A stretch of 64,000 nucleotides of DNA from Yoonia sediminilitoris (GTDB lineage Bacteria; Pseudomonadota; Alphaproteobacteria; Rhodobacterales; Rhodobacteraceae): contig NZ_QBUD01000004.1 in assembly GCF_003058085.1 (NCBI RefSeq), positions 124,001-188,000 on the forward strand, given 5' to 3'. Of this stretch, positions 34,993 to 47,113 are shown one piece after another. Positions within the stretch are counted from its first letter, which is position 1. Each line of letters begins with the position of its first letter. A program made the translations under genes and the position numbers. The notes below the pieces were generated by a model. The model was given only the letters and a program-made list of their open reading frames with translations. It searched no databases and had not been told where the DNA came from.

Positions 34993-35694
34993 CTAGAGCC
35001 GGACAGGGATGATCTTGTCCAGTGTGATCGCAACCGGAGATATGGCACAAGACATGGCGAGACATTGCACGCCCGTGGCCGTTGCTTTAGCGACGGCTTC
35101 TGCATAGGTCGGGTCGATATCACGCGCAAACCCGACAACGTCGCAATCGGTGCGCTGCACCAGATAGAACATGACCGCGCGGTGCCCCTGCGCCACCATA
35201 TTGCCCAACTCATCCAGATGTTTTGCCCCCCGCGCCGTGACGCTGTCGGGGAATTCTGCCAGCCCCGGCGTCCGGGACAAGGTTACGCTCTTGACCTCCA
35301 CATATGTATCGGGGCCCTGCCCGCTCAATAAAAAATCAATCCGGCTATTCTCGCCGTATCTGACTTCCGGCCGGACCAGATCGTAGTCGGGCAAACCGGG
35401 CACCTTATGGGCGATCAATGCGGTTTTGAGCAGCCTGTTGGGCAATGATGTATCGACTCCGGTGAAATGCCCGTTTTCATGATCCACCAGACGCCAGCCG
35501 TACTTCAGCTTTTTCCTGGGGTCGTCATTGGGTTCCGCCCAGAGTTTCGTACCCGGTTCGGCCAGACCCATCATTGATCCGGGATTGGCGCAATGGGCCG
35601 TAACCTCGCGGCCATCTTCAAGCCGGATATCGGCCAAAAACCGTTTATAGCGCCGGATCAGACGGGCAGGCATAAGAGGCGTGGAAAAAACCAT
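34993..35694 (-). CDS. sfsA: DNA/RNA nuclease SfsA (sugar fermentation stimulation protein)
   Basis: This 233-residue protein has the SfsA order: an N-terminal OB-like part (RRYKRFLADIRLEDGREVTAHCANPGSMMGL) and a C-terminal restriction-endonuclease-like fold with ENSRIDFLLSG and DTYVEVKSVTLSR. It ends with FYLVQRTDCDVVGFARDIDPTYAEA. It probably binds or cleaves DNA; the physiological role is uncertain. It is divergent from the CinA-like gene, 44 bp apart. Confidence 0.95.
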   Translation of the reverse strand: MVFSTPLMPARLIRRYKRFLADIRLEDGREVTAHCANPGSMMGLAEPGTKLWAEPNDDPRKKLKYGWRLVDHENGHFTGVDTSLPNRLLKTALIAHKVPGLPDYDLVRPEVRYGENSRIDFLLSGQGPDTYVEVKSVTLSRTPGLAEFPDSVTARGAKHLDELGNMVAQGHRAVMFYLVQRTDCDVVGFARDIDPTYAEAVAKATATGVQCLAMSCAISPVAITLDKIIPVRL

Positions 35695-35738
35695 TGCCGC
35701 ACCCTATAACGATTCCAATCTGACGAAGGAATACCACA

Positions 35739-36461
35739 ATGCCCAATCCCACCGCCGCCATGCTTGTCATCGGGGATGAGATTCTATCAGGGCGCACGCG
35801 TGACGCGAACATGCACTATCTGGCGGGCCAACTCACCGAGGCCGGTATCGACCTTAGGGAGGTCCGCGTCGTCAGTGACGATTCGTCGGCGATCGTGGCC
35901 GCCGTCAAAGCGCTGTCTGCCAGCTATGATACTGTTTTCACAAGTGGCGGCATCGGGCCAACCCATGATGATATCACCGCCGACTGTATCGCCGAGGCCT
36001 TTGGGGTGCATATCGACGTACGCGATGATGCCCGCGCCCTGCTGGCGGCACATTATGCCAAAACCGGCTCAGAGTTGAACACAGCAAGATTGCGCATGGC
36101 CCGCATACCGGACGGAGCAACTCTGATCGACAATCCCGTCAGCGTGGCCCCCGGCTTCAAGATCGGCAATGTATATGTGATGGCAGGCGTGCCATCAGTG
36201 TTTCAGGCAATGGTAGCAAGCGTTCTGCCAACGCTCACGGGTGGCGCCCCACTGATATCGCGCAGTCTGCGAGTGGTGCGGGGTGAAGGAGATATCGCAG
36301 AACCGCTTGGTGTATTTGCCACGCAGTTCTCTGATCTTTCGGTGGGGTCATACCCCTTTCAGAAAGACGGGATTTATGGCGCGAATATCGTTGTGCGCGG
36401 GACGGATGCCGCCAGACTGGATAGCGCCATGGCAACCTTGGAAAGCATATTTGCGGCGTGA
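35739..36461 (+). CDS. CinA-like molybdopterin-binding-domain protein (COG1058)
   Basis: The 240-residue protein consists of only the N-terminal MoCF/COG1058 domain of CinA. It opens with TAAMLVIGDEILSGRTRDANMHYLAGQLTEAGIDL and has FTSGGIGPTHDDITADCIAEAFG, both hallmark blocks. In other bacteria this domain can act as an ADP-ribose or NMN-cycle pyrophosphatase; the C-terminal deamidase is absent here. The stop overlaps the GTG start of the acetyltransferase gene. Confidence 0.92.
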   Translation: MPNPTAAMLVIGDEILSGRTRDANMHYLAGQLTEAGIDLREVRVVSDDSSAIVAAVKALSASYDTVFTSGGIGPTHDDITADCIAEAFGVHIDVRDDARALLAAHYAKTGSELNTARLRMARIPDGATLIDNPVSVAPGFKIGNVYVMAGVPSVFQAMVASVLPTLTGGAPLISRSLRVVRGEGDIAEPLGVFATQFSDLSVGSYPFQKDGIYGANIVVRGTDAARLDSAMATLESIFAA

Positions 36462-37183
36462 CCTTACCTTCGGCCCAGAAGCTTTATGCCATTATTGATG
36501 GCACCTGGCCCGCGTCTGCCAAGCAGGCGCTGGGTCCATGGACTGTGCGTCTGGATGACAGCGGCAGCAGTCGGGTCAGCGCCGCCACGGCAGAAGCACC
36601 CGCCACCGCCGAAGATATGGACCACGCCGCAGCATCCATGCTGGAGGCGGGCCAGAACCCCCTGTTCATGATCCGCGAGGGCGAGGAATGGCTGGACCGC
36701 GCGCTTGAGGCGCAAGGCTACGTCATCAAGGACCCAGTCAACATGTACGCCGCCCGGATTGAAGACATCGCCACCGAACGCCCGCCACCGATCACATCGT
36801 TCGAGGTCTGGCCGCCGCTGACCGTACAGAACGAGATTTGGGAGGCAGGCGGCATCGGCTTTGGCCGCCAAGCCATTATGGACAGGGCCCGTCCGCCGAA
36901 AATCAGCCTGCTTGGGCGTCTTGATGATCAGCCTGCCGGCACCGCCTACGTGGGTATGGCAGCAGACTGTGTGATGATCCATGCTCTTGAAATTGCAAAA
37001 GAACATCGCAGGAAGGGGCTGGCTGCCCATATGACGCGCGCGGCTGCCTATTGGGGCATATCGCAGGGTGCCAAATTCATCACCCTTGTTACGACACAGA
37101 ACAATGGTCCTGCTAACGCGCTCTATACTTCCCTCGGGATGGAGGTTGTGGGACAATACCACTATCGCAGCCTACCGGAGTAG
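36458..37183 (+). CDS. GNAT-family N-acetyltransferase
   Basis: This 241-residue protein starts with GTG overlapping the previous stop. The C-terminal half has the GNAT acetyl-CoA site: ALEIAKEHRRKGLAAHMTRAAAYWGISQGAKFITLVTTQNNGPANALYTSLGMEVVGQYHYR, with the R/Q-x-x-G-x-A loop as RRKGLA and the NxxAxxLYxxxGM ending. The N-terminal half (1-110) is less conserved and may bind the unknown acceptor. It lies in a cinA-GNAT-CMD-OmpA run of close genes. Confidence 0.88.
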   Translation: MTLPSAQKLYAIIDGTWPASAKQALGPWTVRLDDSGSSRVSAATAEAPATAEDMDHAAASMLEAGQNPLFMIREGEEWLDRALEAQGYVIKDPVNMYAARIEDIATERPPPITSFEVWPPLTVQNEIWEAGGIGFGRQAIMDRARPPKISLLGRLDDQPAGTAYVGMAADCVMIHALEIAKEHRRKGLAAHMTRAAAYWGISQGAKFITLVTTQNNGPANALYTSLGMEVVGQYHYRSLPE

Positions 37184-37188
37184 ACCCC

Positions 37189-37755
37189 TTGACCAAGCAA
37201 CCAACTGCCCTTGACCTGCCAATGGTCGACCCGCTGCCCGAAAACACCCGGAAATACTTTGATGTCTGTCAGGACAAGCTGGGCATGGTGCCCAATGTGT
37301 TGCAAGCCTACGCCTTTGACATCGACAAACTGAACGCATTCACGGCGCTATATAACGATACGATGCTCGCCGCTTCCGGGCTGTCAAAGCTGGAACGCGA
37401 AATGATTGCTGTCGTTGTGTCCTCGATCAACAAATGCTTCTATTGCCTCACCGCCCACGGTGCCGCCGTGCGCGCCCTGTCCAGCAATCCCCAACTGGGG
37501 GAAATGCTGGTCATGAACTGGCGTGTCGCCCCCTTGGATGCACGGCAGACGGCCATGTTGGAATTTGCAGAGCTTGTCACTATGTCCAGCGCCAAAGTCG
37601 GCGAAACCGACCGCGACGCACTGCGTCAGGTGGGCTTTAGCGACCGTGATATCTGGGATATCGCATCTGTGACGGGCTTTTATAACATGAGCAACAGGAT
37701 CGCATCCGCCACCGATATGCGCCCGAATGAAGAATACCATACACAGGCCAGATGA
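37189..37755 (+). CDS. Peroxidase-related AhpD/carboxymuconolactone decarboxylase-like protein
   Basis: The protein has 188 residues with a TTG start preceded by GGAG about 10 bases upstream. The CMD domain has the redox motif NKCFYCLTAHGAAVR, with the CxxC and the His of AhpD-type proteins, and REMIAVVVSSINKC before it. This matches the uncharacterised peroxidase-related group (about 190 residues), which should reduce peroxides or act as disulfide reductants. It overlaps the OmpA-domain gene by 4 bp. Confidence 0.88.
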   Translation: MTKQPTALDLPMVDPLPENTRKYFDVCQDKLGMVPNVLQAYAFDIDKLNAFTALYNDTMLAASGLSKLEREMIAVVVSSINKCFYCLTAHGAAVRALSSNPQLGEMLVMNWRVAPLDARQTAMLEFAELVTMSSAKVGETDRDALRQVGFSDRDIWDIASVTGFYNMSNRIASATDMRPNEEYHTQAR

Positions 37756-38687
37756 CACGGTTTCTACTCTCGATTTTACTGACAATGTGGGGCTTTGCCC
37801 TGCCCGCGCAGATTCTTGACTTTCCAAGCAACGCAACCCTGCAAATGGAAGAGGTCAGCGCGCTCGACAGTTACGCCATGCCGATCAACGTGTGGAAGAA
37901 CGGGATCATGCCAACCGAACTGGTCGAGGGCGAAATGACCCAACAGGCATGGCGGATAGATGCACAGTCCTTGACGACTTTGCAGCTATTGCGTCCGTTT
38001 CGTGAACAACTCCGCAATGCACGCTATCAGATCATGTTCGAGTGCCAGACTGAGCAATGCGGCGGGTTCGATTTCCGCTTTGGCAGCCCGACATTGCCGC
38101 CCCCCGAGATGCAGATCAATCTGGGCGACTTTCGTTATCTGGCCGCATGGCGGTTTGGCGATGATGGTGCCGAATATATCAGCCTTTTTGTCAGCCGCAC
38201 TGATGTCGCCGGGTTTGTGCAGATCACCCGCGTCGCGCCGCCCAGTGATGATCTGGACACGCTTGCCACATCCTCGGCCCCGATTGCGCGCGGCATCGGC
38301 ACTGTCGATGGTGCATTGTCTTTGCAGATGGAAAACGTCGGCCGCGCAGTCCTGAATGACCTCACTTTTGAAATCGGTTCATCGCAACTGGGCGCGGGTC
38401 CGTTTGGGTCATTGCAGGCGCTTGCCGATTACCTGGCCGCGCAGCCCGATCAAAAGGTTGCCCTTGTTGGTCATACCGATTCCGCAGGGTCGCTCGAGGC
38501 AAATATCGCGCTGTCAAAGCAGCGGGCAGCGTCTGTTCTGGAACGCCTTGTCGCCGATTACGGAGTCGACAGGCAACAGATGGAAGCGGAAGGGATGGGC
38601 TATCTTGCCCCGTTGGCAACAAACCTCACAGAAGAGGGGCGCGAGGCCAACAGGCGTGTCGAGGTCATCATCGTTTCGACCCGGTAA
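37752..38687 (+). CDS. OmpA-domain envelope protein with a DUF4892-like N-terminal part
   Basis: The protein has 311 residues. A signal peptide MTRFLLSILLTMWGFALPAQ ends near residue 20. Residues 21-160 contain RYQIMFECQTEQCGGFDFRFG and FRYLAAWR, which recall DUF4892 proteins (LFECxGxxCG...YLAA); this is a memory-based match. The C-terminal OmpA domain (about 195-311) binds peptidoglycan: NDLTFEIGSSQLG, VALVGHTDSAGSLEANIALSKQRAASV, and EAEGMGYLAPLATNLTEEGREANRRVEV. It should sit in the periplasm or outer membrane. It is the last gene of the run from cinA. Confidence 0.88.
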   Translation: MTRFLLSILLTMWGFALPAQILDFPSNATLQMEEVSALDSYAMPINVWKNGIMPTELVEGEMTQQAWRIDAQSLTTLQLLRPFREQLRNARYQIMFECQTEQCGGFDFRFGSPTLPPPEMQINLGDFRYLAAWRFGDDGAEYISLFVSRTDVAGFVQITRVAPPSDDLDTLATSSAPIARGIGTVDGALSLQMENVGRAVLNDLTFEIGSSQLGAGPFGSLQALADYLAAQPDQKVALVGHTDSAGSLEANIALSKQRAASVLERLVADYGVDRQQMEAEGMGYLAPLATNLTEEGREANRRVEVIIVSTR

Positions 38688-38719
38688 AAAGAAAAGCGCG
38701 GCCAAAAACACAGCCGCGC
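38688..38719 (-). terminator. Terminator of the LysR gene
   Basis: GCGCGGC (38696-38702) pairs with GCCGCGC (38713-38719) across a 10-nt loop. On the minus strand the stem is followed by a T-rich run (complement of AAAAAGAAAA at 38686-38695). It lies 31 bp past the LysR stop. Confidence 0.75.
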
Positions 38720-38749
38720 CAGTTCAGTACTACACTTGGGAAAATCAAA

Positions 38750-39661
38750 TTACCAAACGTCTGGGCCTTTTTCAGCAAAGGTATGGACAAGAAAGTCTAT
38801 AAACGCGCGCACCTTGGGTTGTGTGAATCGACCCGGCGGGTAGACGGCATAGATGCCTTGGGTTTCTTTGGGCAGATCAGGAATTGCCTCTTGCACCAGC
38901 CCGTCGCGCATCGCATCCGCGTAAAGAAAGCTGGGCAAATAGGCGATACCAAGACCCCCAATGCATGCATTCAGCAGGGATTGCCCGTCATTGACGGTCA
39001 ACCATCCTGCTGTCCGCACTTGTCGCTTTTCGCCCGAGGGTGCTGTCAGTTTCCACACGGCTGAATTGGCCTGATTGGAATAATGCAGCAGCTTATGTTC
39101 GTTCAGATCGTCGATTTTCTCGGGGCGTCCGTACTGCTCAAAGTAGGCTGGGCTAGCGATCATACGTTTGGTGGTGTCTGTCAGTTTGCGCGCGCGCAGA
39201 GTGCTGTCTTCCAGTTCTCCGATGCGCACAGCCATGTCGAACCCTTCAGAGATCAGTTCGACATAGCGGTTATTGAGGACCATGTTCACGGTGATATCGG
39301 GGAACTCCGACAGGAATTCACCCAGCACCGGTGACATGTGGTTAACGCCAAAATCGGTTGCCACGCTGATCCGGAGCAGACCAGAAGGCGCCGATTGCAT
39401 CGACGTAACAAGCGCGTCCGCCTCGCCGGCGTCGTTCAGGACACGACGGGCACGGTCGTAATAGGCCAGTCCGATTTCGGTTGGGCTGACCCTGCGGGTT
39501 GTCCGGTTCAAAAGGCGCGCACCAAGGCGCGCTTCGAGGGAAGAGACGTGTTTGGAAACGGCCGATTTGGATATGCCCATTTTTTTGGCAGCATCCGTAA
39601 ATCCACCTTGGTCGACGACCGTGGCGAAAGCTTCCATTTCTGTCAGACGATCCATACCCAA
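38750..39661 (-). CDS. LysR-family transcriptional regulator
   Basis: This 303-residue protein starts MGMDRLTEMEAFATVVDQGGFTDAAKKMGISKSAVSKHVSSLEARLGARLLNRTTRRV, the LysR winged helix. The remainder is a two-lobed periplasmic-binding-like effector domain with RISVATDFGVNHMSPVLGEFLSEFPDI. It belongs by eye to the large CrgA/DsdC-like group with isolated target genes. It has its own terminator. The next gene upstream on the same strand is fadH, 187 bp away; whether it controls fadH or the desaturase cannot be told. Confidence 0.93.
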   Translation of the reverse strand: MGMDRLTEMEAFATVVDQGGFTDAAKKMGISKSAVSKHVSSLEARLGARLLNRTTRRVSPTEIGLAYYDRARRVLNDAGEADALVTSMQSAPSGLLRISVATDFGVNHMSPVLGEFLSEFPDITVNMVLNNRYVELISEGFDMAVRIGELEDSTLRARKLTDTTKRMIASPAYFEQYGRPEKIDDLNEHKLLHYSNQANSAVWKLTAPSGEKRQVRTAGWLTVNDGQSLLNACIGGLGIAYLPSFLYADAMRDGLVQEAIPDLPKETQGIYAVYPPGRFTQPKVRAFIDFLVHTFAEKGPDVW

Positions 39662-39848
39662 TTCCTAAACGCGATTTATTTAGCGGTATGGATGCCTGTC
39701 AAATCAGGCAGGAATGGGACCAATGCCTGACAATAAGGGGGTATAAGTGCGTTTGGTTCAACAGCGGAAACAGCAAGAACAACTTTCCCGCCGACCAGAA
39801 CAGCGCCCTTGGAAATTGATTTCATTTAGCTATGCGAAGTAGCGGGAT

Positions 39849-43001
<3,153 letters not shown>

Positions 43002-43005
<4 letters not shown>

Positions 43006-43868
43006 GACGGCTTCAGGTCTATACGTCGCTGTGGGCCATGCAGCCGCATGACCCCACGGGGATCAATCTGCCATATGATCAGGTTTGCGAAATGGTGGCA
43101 AAGGCTGGTTTCGATGGGATGGCGATTGATCTAGGGGCCTCCGACGTTGCTGTGGCCCATGCGGTGCGCCCTCATATGGAGGCAAATAACCTGACCCCCT
43201 TGATCGTGGCCTTTCCCAAAACCATCGAAAGTCTTGAAGACACGCTGCATATGGCCGCCGACTTTGGCGCGCCCTTTGTTGACGTGATCGGACAGGTAAT
43301 GCCAATTGTACTTGATGAAATGGTGCCTGTGATCGAAGCCTGGATTGCAATGGCCGACCGCATCGGCGTGCCGGTCCAGTTTGAAACCCACCGGAACTGC
43401 ATCACGAACGACCTTTACACGACCCTGCAACTGTTGGACCGCATCCCCGACATGCGGATCTGTGCCGACCTGTCACATTATGTCGTGGACCGCGAATTCT
43501 GGTACCCCCTTTCCGACCACGACAAGGGCCTGATCAGTCGGGTCTTGCAGCGCTCGGACAGTTTTCAAGGGCGCGTTGCCTCGCGTCAGCAAATCCAGCT
43601 ACAGCTGGATTTTCCGCAAAATCAAAAATGGGTGGCGCTTTTCAGGGACTGGTGGCGCGAAGGCTTGGCCGATTGGCGGGCACGCAACCGGACAGGCGAT
43701 TGCATCTTTGCGTGCGAACTGGGCCCACCTGAATATGCCATGACAGGGCCGGACGGGGTCGAGATGTCAAACCGCTGGGAAGAGGCGCAGATAATCATGC
43801 GCTGGGTCCGCGACATTTGGGATGACTTGGGCGGCGACGATCCGGAAACAGACACCACGCCTTTCTGA
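43002..43868 (+). CDS. Xylose-isomerase-like TIM-barrel protein (sugar phosphate isomerase/epimerase)
   Basis: This 288-residue cytoplasmic protein is translationally coupled to the desaturase. AP-endonuclease-2-like barrel motifs are seen: GFDGMAIDLG, VPVQFETHRNC (metal Glu and His), MRICADLSHYVVDREF (metal Asp and His) and ACELGPPEYAM (last metal Glu). The four carboxylate and imidazole ligands of a divalent metal are therefore present. The real substrate is not known; sugar phosphates, inositols or nucleic acid are family substrates. Confidence 0.85.
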
Positions 43869-43987
43869 TCTAACCATCATTTCGAGTAGCAGCCCGTCAA
43901 GGTCCGCAATGCGGGACGTAACGGACCCCGCGCCATGATTGGTTTGCTACGCTTGAAACTCAAACTGAGACAAGGAAATTTGTTCGA

Positions 43988-44413
43988 TCAGCTTATTAGT
44001 CCGAGCTGCCGAGCAATGGTTGCGCTGTCGTAATAATCTCGGCCCTCGACCACCATGCCGTCTTTGACGCGCATCACTGAGCAATACCGGACTTCAGCTC
44101 TCTTGCCGGTCGGCTGGAAATCTCCAAGACTTGAGCGCAGAACTCCGGTATGTGTTCCGGTGTTCCGAAACTCGACCGTCGCCCACTGCCCGTCTTGGCT
44201 GACCATGACGTTTTCGACTTTGCAAAGTCCATCCGGGAAGGCCTCTCGCCAGCGATAGTAGTCGGACTGGTAGGCTTCCTTGCCAGGAAGCTTCTCGCCG
44301 CGGGCAATATCTTCGAAAGCACAGTCATCAGCGATCACCTCCATGCCGCGATCGGGATCGCGCATATCCCACGACTCGTGAAATTGTCGGACAACCTTTT
44401 CAGTAGGGTGCAT
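43988..44413 (-). CDS. SnoaL-like ester cyclase / NTF2-fold protein
   Basis: This 141-residue protein has a SnoaL-like cone fold: RQFHESWDMRDPDRGMEVIADDCAFEDIARGEKLPGKEAYQ at the start, and DYYRWREAFPDG, VEFRNTGTHTG, and EGRDYYDSATIARQLGL further on. Members include polyketide cyclases and limonene-1,2-epoxide-hydrolase-like enzymes, but most are uncharacterised. It is monocistronic, with no neighbour that indicates a substrate. Confidence 0.85.
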   Translation of the reverse strand: MHPTEKVVRQFHESWDMRDPDRGMEVIADDCAFEDIARGEKLPGKEAYQSDYYRWREAFPDGLCKVENVMVSQDGQWATVEFRNTGTHTGVLRSSLGDFQPTGKRAEVRYCSVMRVKDGMVVEGRDYYDSATIARQLGLIS

Positions 44414-44597
44414 GATCTTGGCCCTTTTGGGTGTAGGTGCGTCGAGGTTAGCAGTAGACCTTCACAAGTCCACTGGAAAAATTTATTTCGGGCTCAAATC
44501 GGTCATCCATCGCACCAAGAGCAGAGTTCGCTTCGTGTCGTCTTATGACACAATGATCAAAGTTATGTGCCGTTTCACAAAGGACAGGGCGGGCAAC

Positions 44598-44629
44598 AAA
44601 AAAGGGGCGGCCCTGTGGCCACCCCTTTC
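44598..44629 (-). terminator. Rho-independent terminator of the fasciclin gene
   Basis: A 12-bp stem at 44601-44612 with 44617-44628 (one mismatch) has a CTGT loop. Its minus-strand 3' side runs into T6 (A-run 44598-44603). It lies 23 bp beyond the fasciclin stop codon. Confidence 0.85.
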
Positions 44630-44651
44630 AAAACGCATTTTCGGGTAGCAG

Positions 44652-45143
44652 TTACGGCAGCAGCACTGCGTTGATGACGTGGATCACACCGTTTGATGCG
44701 ATAATGTCTGCTGTGATGACGTTTGAATCCTCGACCTTCACGCCATCGCGTCCATCAATGTGCACATCGGCGCCGTTGACTGTTGCTACGCTCAACCGCT
44801 GGCCAGCCAACTGGTCAGATGTCACAGCACCGGGTACGACATGGTATGTCAGGATGGCGGTCAGCTGATCCTTGTTTTCCGGCAGCAGCAGGCTTTCGAC
44901 TGTGCCTGCGGGCAGGGCCGCAAAAGCTTCGTCTGTTGGCGCGAACACGGTGAACGGTCCGTCACCTTTCAGGGTCTCGACAAGGCCAGCCGCCTGAACA
45001 GCCGCCACCAGCGTTGTAAAGCTACCGTTGGACACGGCGATATCGACGATATCAGGCTCTTTTTCCATGGTCGGGCTACATGCTGCAATTGCGGCGAATG
45101 CAGCGGCGGCGAATGTTGTCTTAAATGCGAAGCGACGGTTCAT
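44652..45143 (-). CDS. Fasciclin-domain lipoprotein
   Basis: The protein has 163 residues. The N-terminus [24 protein letters not shown] is a lipoprotein signal peptide with the lipobox Cys at about residue 22. A single FAS1 domain follows: [54 protein letters not shown] and the ending [16 protein letters not shown]1 domains mediate adhesion or bind small ligands outside the membrane. It is monocistronic with its own terminator and a GAACC-type weak ribosome site. Confidence 0.92.
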   Translation of the reverse strand: MNRRFAFKTTFAAAAFAAIAACSPTMEKEPDIVDIAVSNGSFTTLVAAVQAAGLVETLKGDGPFTVFAPTDEAFAALPAGTVESLLLPENKDQLTAILTYHVVPGAVTSDQLAGQRLSVATVNGADVHIDGRDGVKVEDSNVITADIIASNGVIHVINAVLLP

Positions 45144-45271
45144 TGTAGGTTCCTTTCAAGTCCCTGTTAACAAAGTTGTTACGCCCCGCCCCTTGAGTTG
45201 GTTCTTTTTCTGACAATTTGTTGATGTGATGTATTAAATTGATCCAGCAGACGATTTGTAGCGTGGGGCGC

Positions 45272-45637
45272 CTAGCTTTCGTTACAGTGCCGCCGAAACG
45301 ATTTTTTGAGCATATCCAGTTCACTACGCAGAAGGCTGATTTCGGACCGGATATCTGCGGCCATTGCCTCGCCCGACAATAGCGTGAAGCTGTCGAGTAC
45401 GGCATCGTTTTCATCATAGAAAATGACCGTCTGGACCCCGTCACTGATTATCTGGGCGGGCAGCGAAAGGCGCACCAGCCAGACATCAGGCGCCTCCCCC
45501 TGCACCAACGCCAGCCCTTCAAGGTCCTTATCCAGATGGGCCGCGCGCAACACAGGCATTTCAGAGCCAGCACCACGCAACTCGCCTTCCCAAACGCCCG
45601 CAATCAGCCGTGTTTTCGTGAGTGTCAAATCAGCCAT
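45272..45637 (-). CDS. Conserved hypothetical protein, coiled-coil C-terminus
   Basis: The protein has 121 residues and no signal peptide. A beta-rich N-terminal part (MADLTLTKTRLIAGVWEGEL and DVWLVRLSLPAQIISDGVQTVIFY) is followed by a short coiled coil (DIRSEISLLRSELDMLKKSF) near the end. I do not know a function. It is the last gene of a four-gene minus-strand run ilvD, lipoprotein, DUF6478-like, this gene, 18 bp after the previous one. Confidence 0.78.
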   Translation of the reverse strand: MADLTLTKTRLIAGVWEGELRGAGSEMPVLRAAHLDKDLEGLALVQGEAPDVWLVRLSLPAQIISDGVQTVIFYDENDAVLDSFTLLSGEAMAADIRSEISLLRSELDMLKKSFRRHCNES

Positions 45638-45655
45638 TGGTCCCCTGCCATTCCG

Positions 45656-46426
45656 TCAGATCTCCGCCCGGGGATAGCGGCAAAAATTGAGGTCGCGCAA
45701 TGTGACCTTGTTCATCCCCGGATTTTCAAAGATCAGGTCCAACCACATTTTTTCGACCCGTTTGACATTCAATTCGCCGTAAGCAAGGTCGAAAGCGAGG
45801 GTTGCTTCGGTTTCATCATCCGGAACGGTCAACAGGTATTCCTGTACGTTCGGGCCGTGTTTGACGTTCAAACGGGCGTAAATTTTCATGGGATGTTCGC
45901 GTTCAACCGTCGCTGCAAGCTGGATCAGATACTGCTTGCGAAACGCTTCACAAACCTTGTCAGGCAAGTCGATGACCAGCGACAGGAAACTGCCCTGAAA
46001 GCCAAAGATCTCCATCGCGACCCCGAAAGGGGCAAGGTCATGGTCGCGGCTGTTGCGGACTTGTTGCAGCGAAATCTCTGACAGGGGACAGTCATGAAAG
46101 ACCCTCAATTCTGTCCCAAGCCTTGCTTTGCTGCCGGCGGGTGCGATGCCCCTATGTGGCAAGGCACCGCGCCACAGTCGCGGCCGCCATGACCAGTCTG
46201 TGCCCGCAGGCCGGGCAAAGGTGCTTGACCCGATCCGCGGCAAGCCCAGGCGACCGTCGGCAATATGCGACAATTCCTGCAAGGGCACGCACAACTGACG
46301 CGCCATCTGGCGCTGGGCCCGCAACGTCGCAAGTTCCGCAGTCTCCGCTTCACGTGCGGCCTGGGTCCAACCAGTCAACATCAGACGATGGCGAAGCTTG
46401 CTGATAATGTTGTGTGGCTTCACCAC
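45656..46426 (-). CDS. DUF6478-like protein of Rhodobacterales
   Basis: The 256-residue protein has no signal peptide or helices. It has blocks I associate with DUF6478: TDWSWRPRLWRGALP, FHDCPLSEISLQQVRNSRDHDLAPFG, FQGSFLSLVIDLP and the ending MNKVTLRDLNFCRYPRAEI. A helical N-terminus (1-60) precedes the beta-rich part. The function is unknown. The order ilvD to this gene suggests a shared transcript but no shared pathway is evident. Confidence 0.75.
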   Translation of the reverse strand: MVKPHNIISKLRHRLMLTGWTQAAREAETAELATLRAQRQMARQLCVPLQELSHIADGRLGLPRIGSSTFARPAGTDWSWRPRLWRGALPHRGIAPAGSKARLGTELRVFHDCPLSEISLQQVRNSRDHDLAPFGVAMEIFGFQGSFLSLVIDLPDKVCEAFRKQYLIQLAATVEREHPMKIYARLNVKHGPNVQEYLLTVPDDETEATLAFDLAYGELNVKRVEKMWLDLIFENPGMNKVTLRDLNFCRYPRAEI

Positions 46427-46507
46427 CCTCTGCGCCCCTCGGGTTGGTTGACCGTCTGTTCGATTTTGTCAAACAGACGTCAATATTTACATAATTTACG
46501 CTTCTGG

Positions 46508-47110
46508 CTACGCACGCGGCTGTCCGTCGCCTGTACCGACCAGACCAGTGATGATCAGATCAAGCAACCATGCCCCCGACTCGTCAGACAAGGGCGACAC
46601 AGCCAGCCCCCGCACGGCCACGGTCACAAGCCGTCCGTTGATGTCTGTAAACGCCCGCCATTCCTCTGCCCCGAGCCCGGCAAGCGGTGGTGCCCCGTTG
46701 TCGGTAAATTGCACGGTAACAGTGTTTTCCTCTTTGACAGTCTCGTTGACGGTGATCACCTGCGCATCCCCGTCTGCACTCAATAGGGCAGCACCCGCGT
46801 CCGAAGCCAGAAAACTGGCCAAATCATCCTCTGATCCGATGACTGCCCCGCTGTCGGCGGCCCCGACCTGCAATGTCGCTACACCCAGCACATCGGGCGC
46901 GGCATCACCAACCCCCAACGTGGCGCAAGGGGCCATGATCACAAATCCGGCCCCCGCATCACTGGCTGCGGGGTCAACGCAGTAGCCGGCAGGCGCAGTG
47001 GCGACGATGCCTGCATCTGCCAGCCTGAGCGATTTCTGTGGCGCAACAGTAGCGGACGAACAACCTGCGGCGGCACAGACCACCGCCAGTCCGGACAAGA
47101 CATGCCGCAA
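46508..47110 (-). CDS. Putative lipoprotein downstream of ilvD
   Basis: This 200-residue protein has a lipobox AAAGCSS, so it should be lipid-anchored after cleavage before Cys17. The mature part is rich in Ala, Gly and Asp with few charged helices, and ends AWLLDLIITGLVGTGDGQPRA. It starts 3 bp after the ilvD stop, so translation is probably coupled. I do not recognise the family. Confidence 0.78.
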   Translation of the reverse strand: MRHVLSGLAVVCAAAGCSSATVAPQKSLRLADAGIVATAPAGYCVDPAASDAGAGFVIMAPCATLGVGDAAPDVLGVATLQVGAADSGAVIGSEDDLASFLASDAGAALLSADGDAQVITVNETVKEENTVTVQFTDNGAPPLAGLGAEEWRAFTDINGRLVTVAVRGLAVSPLSDESGAWLLDLIITGLVGTGDGQPRA

Positions 47111-47113
47111 CGT

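Noticed and set aside
44412-44648. A 78-codon plus-strand frame after the SnoaL-like gene
   Set aside because: It runs through the terminator hairpin of the fasciclin gene and has no motif.
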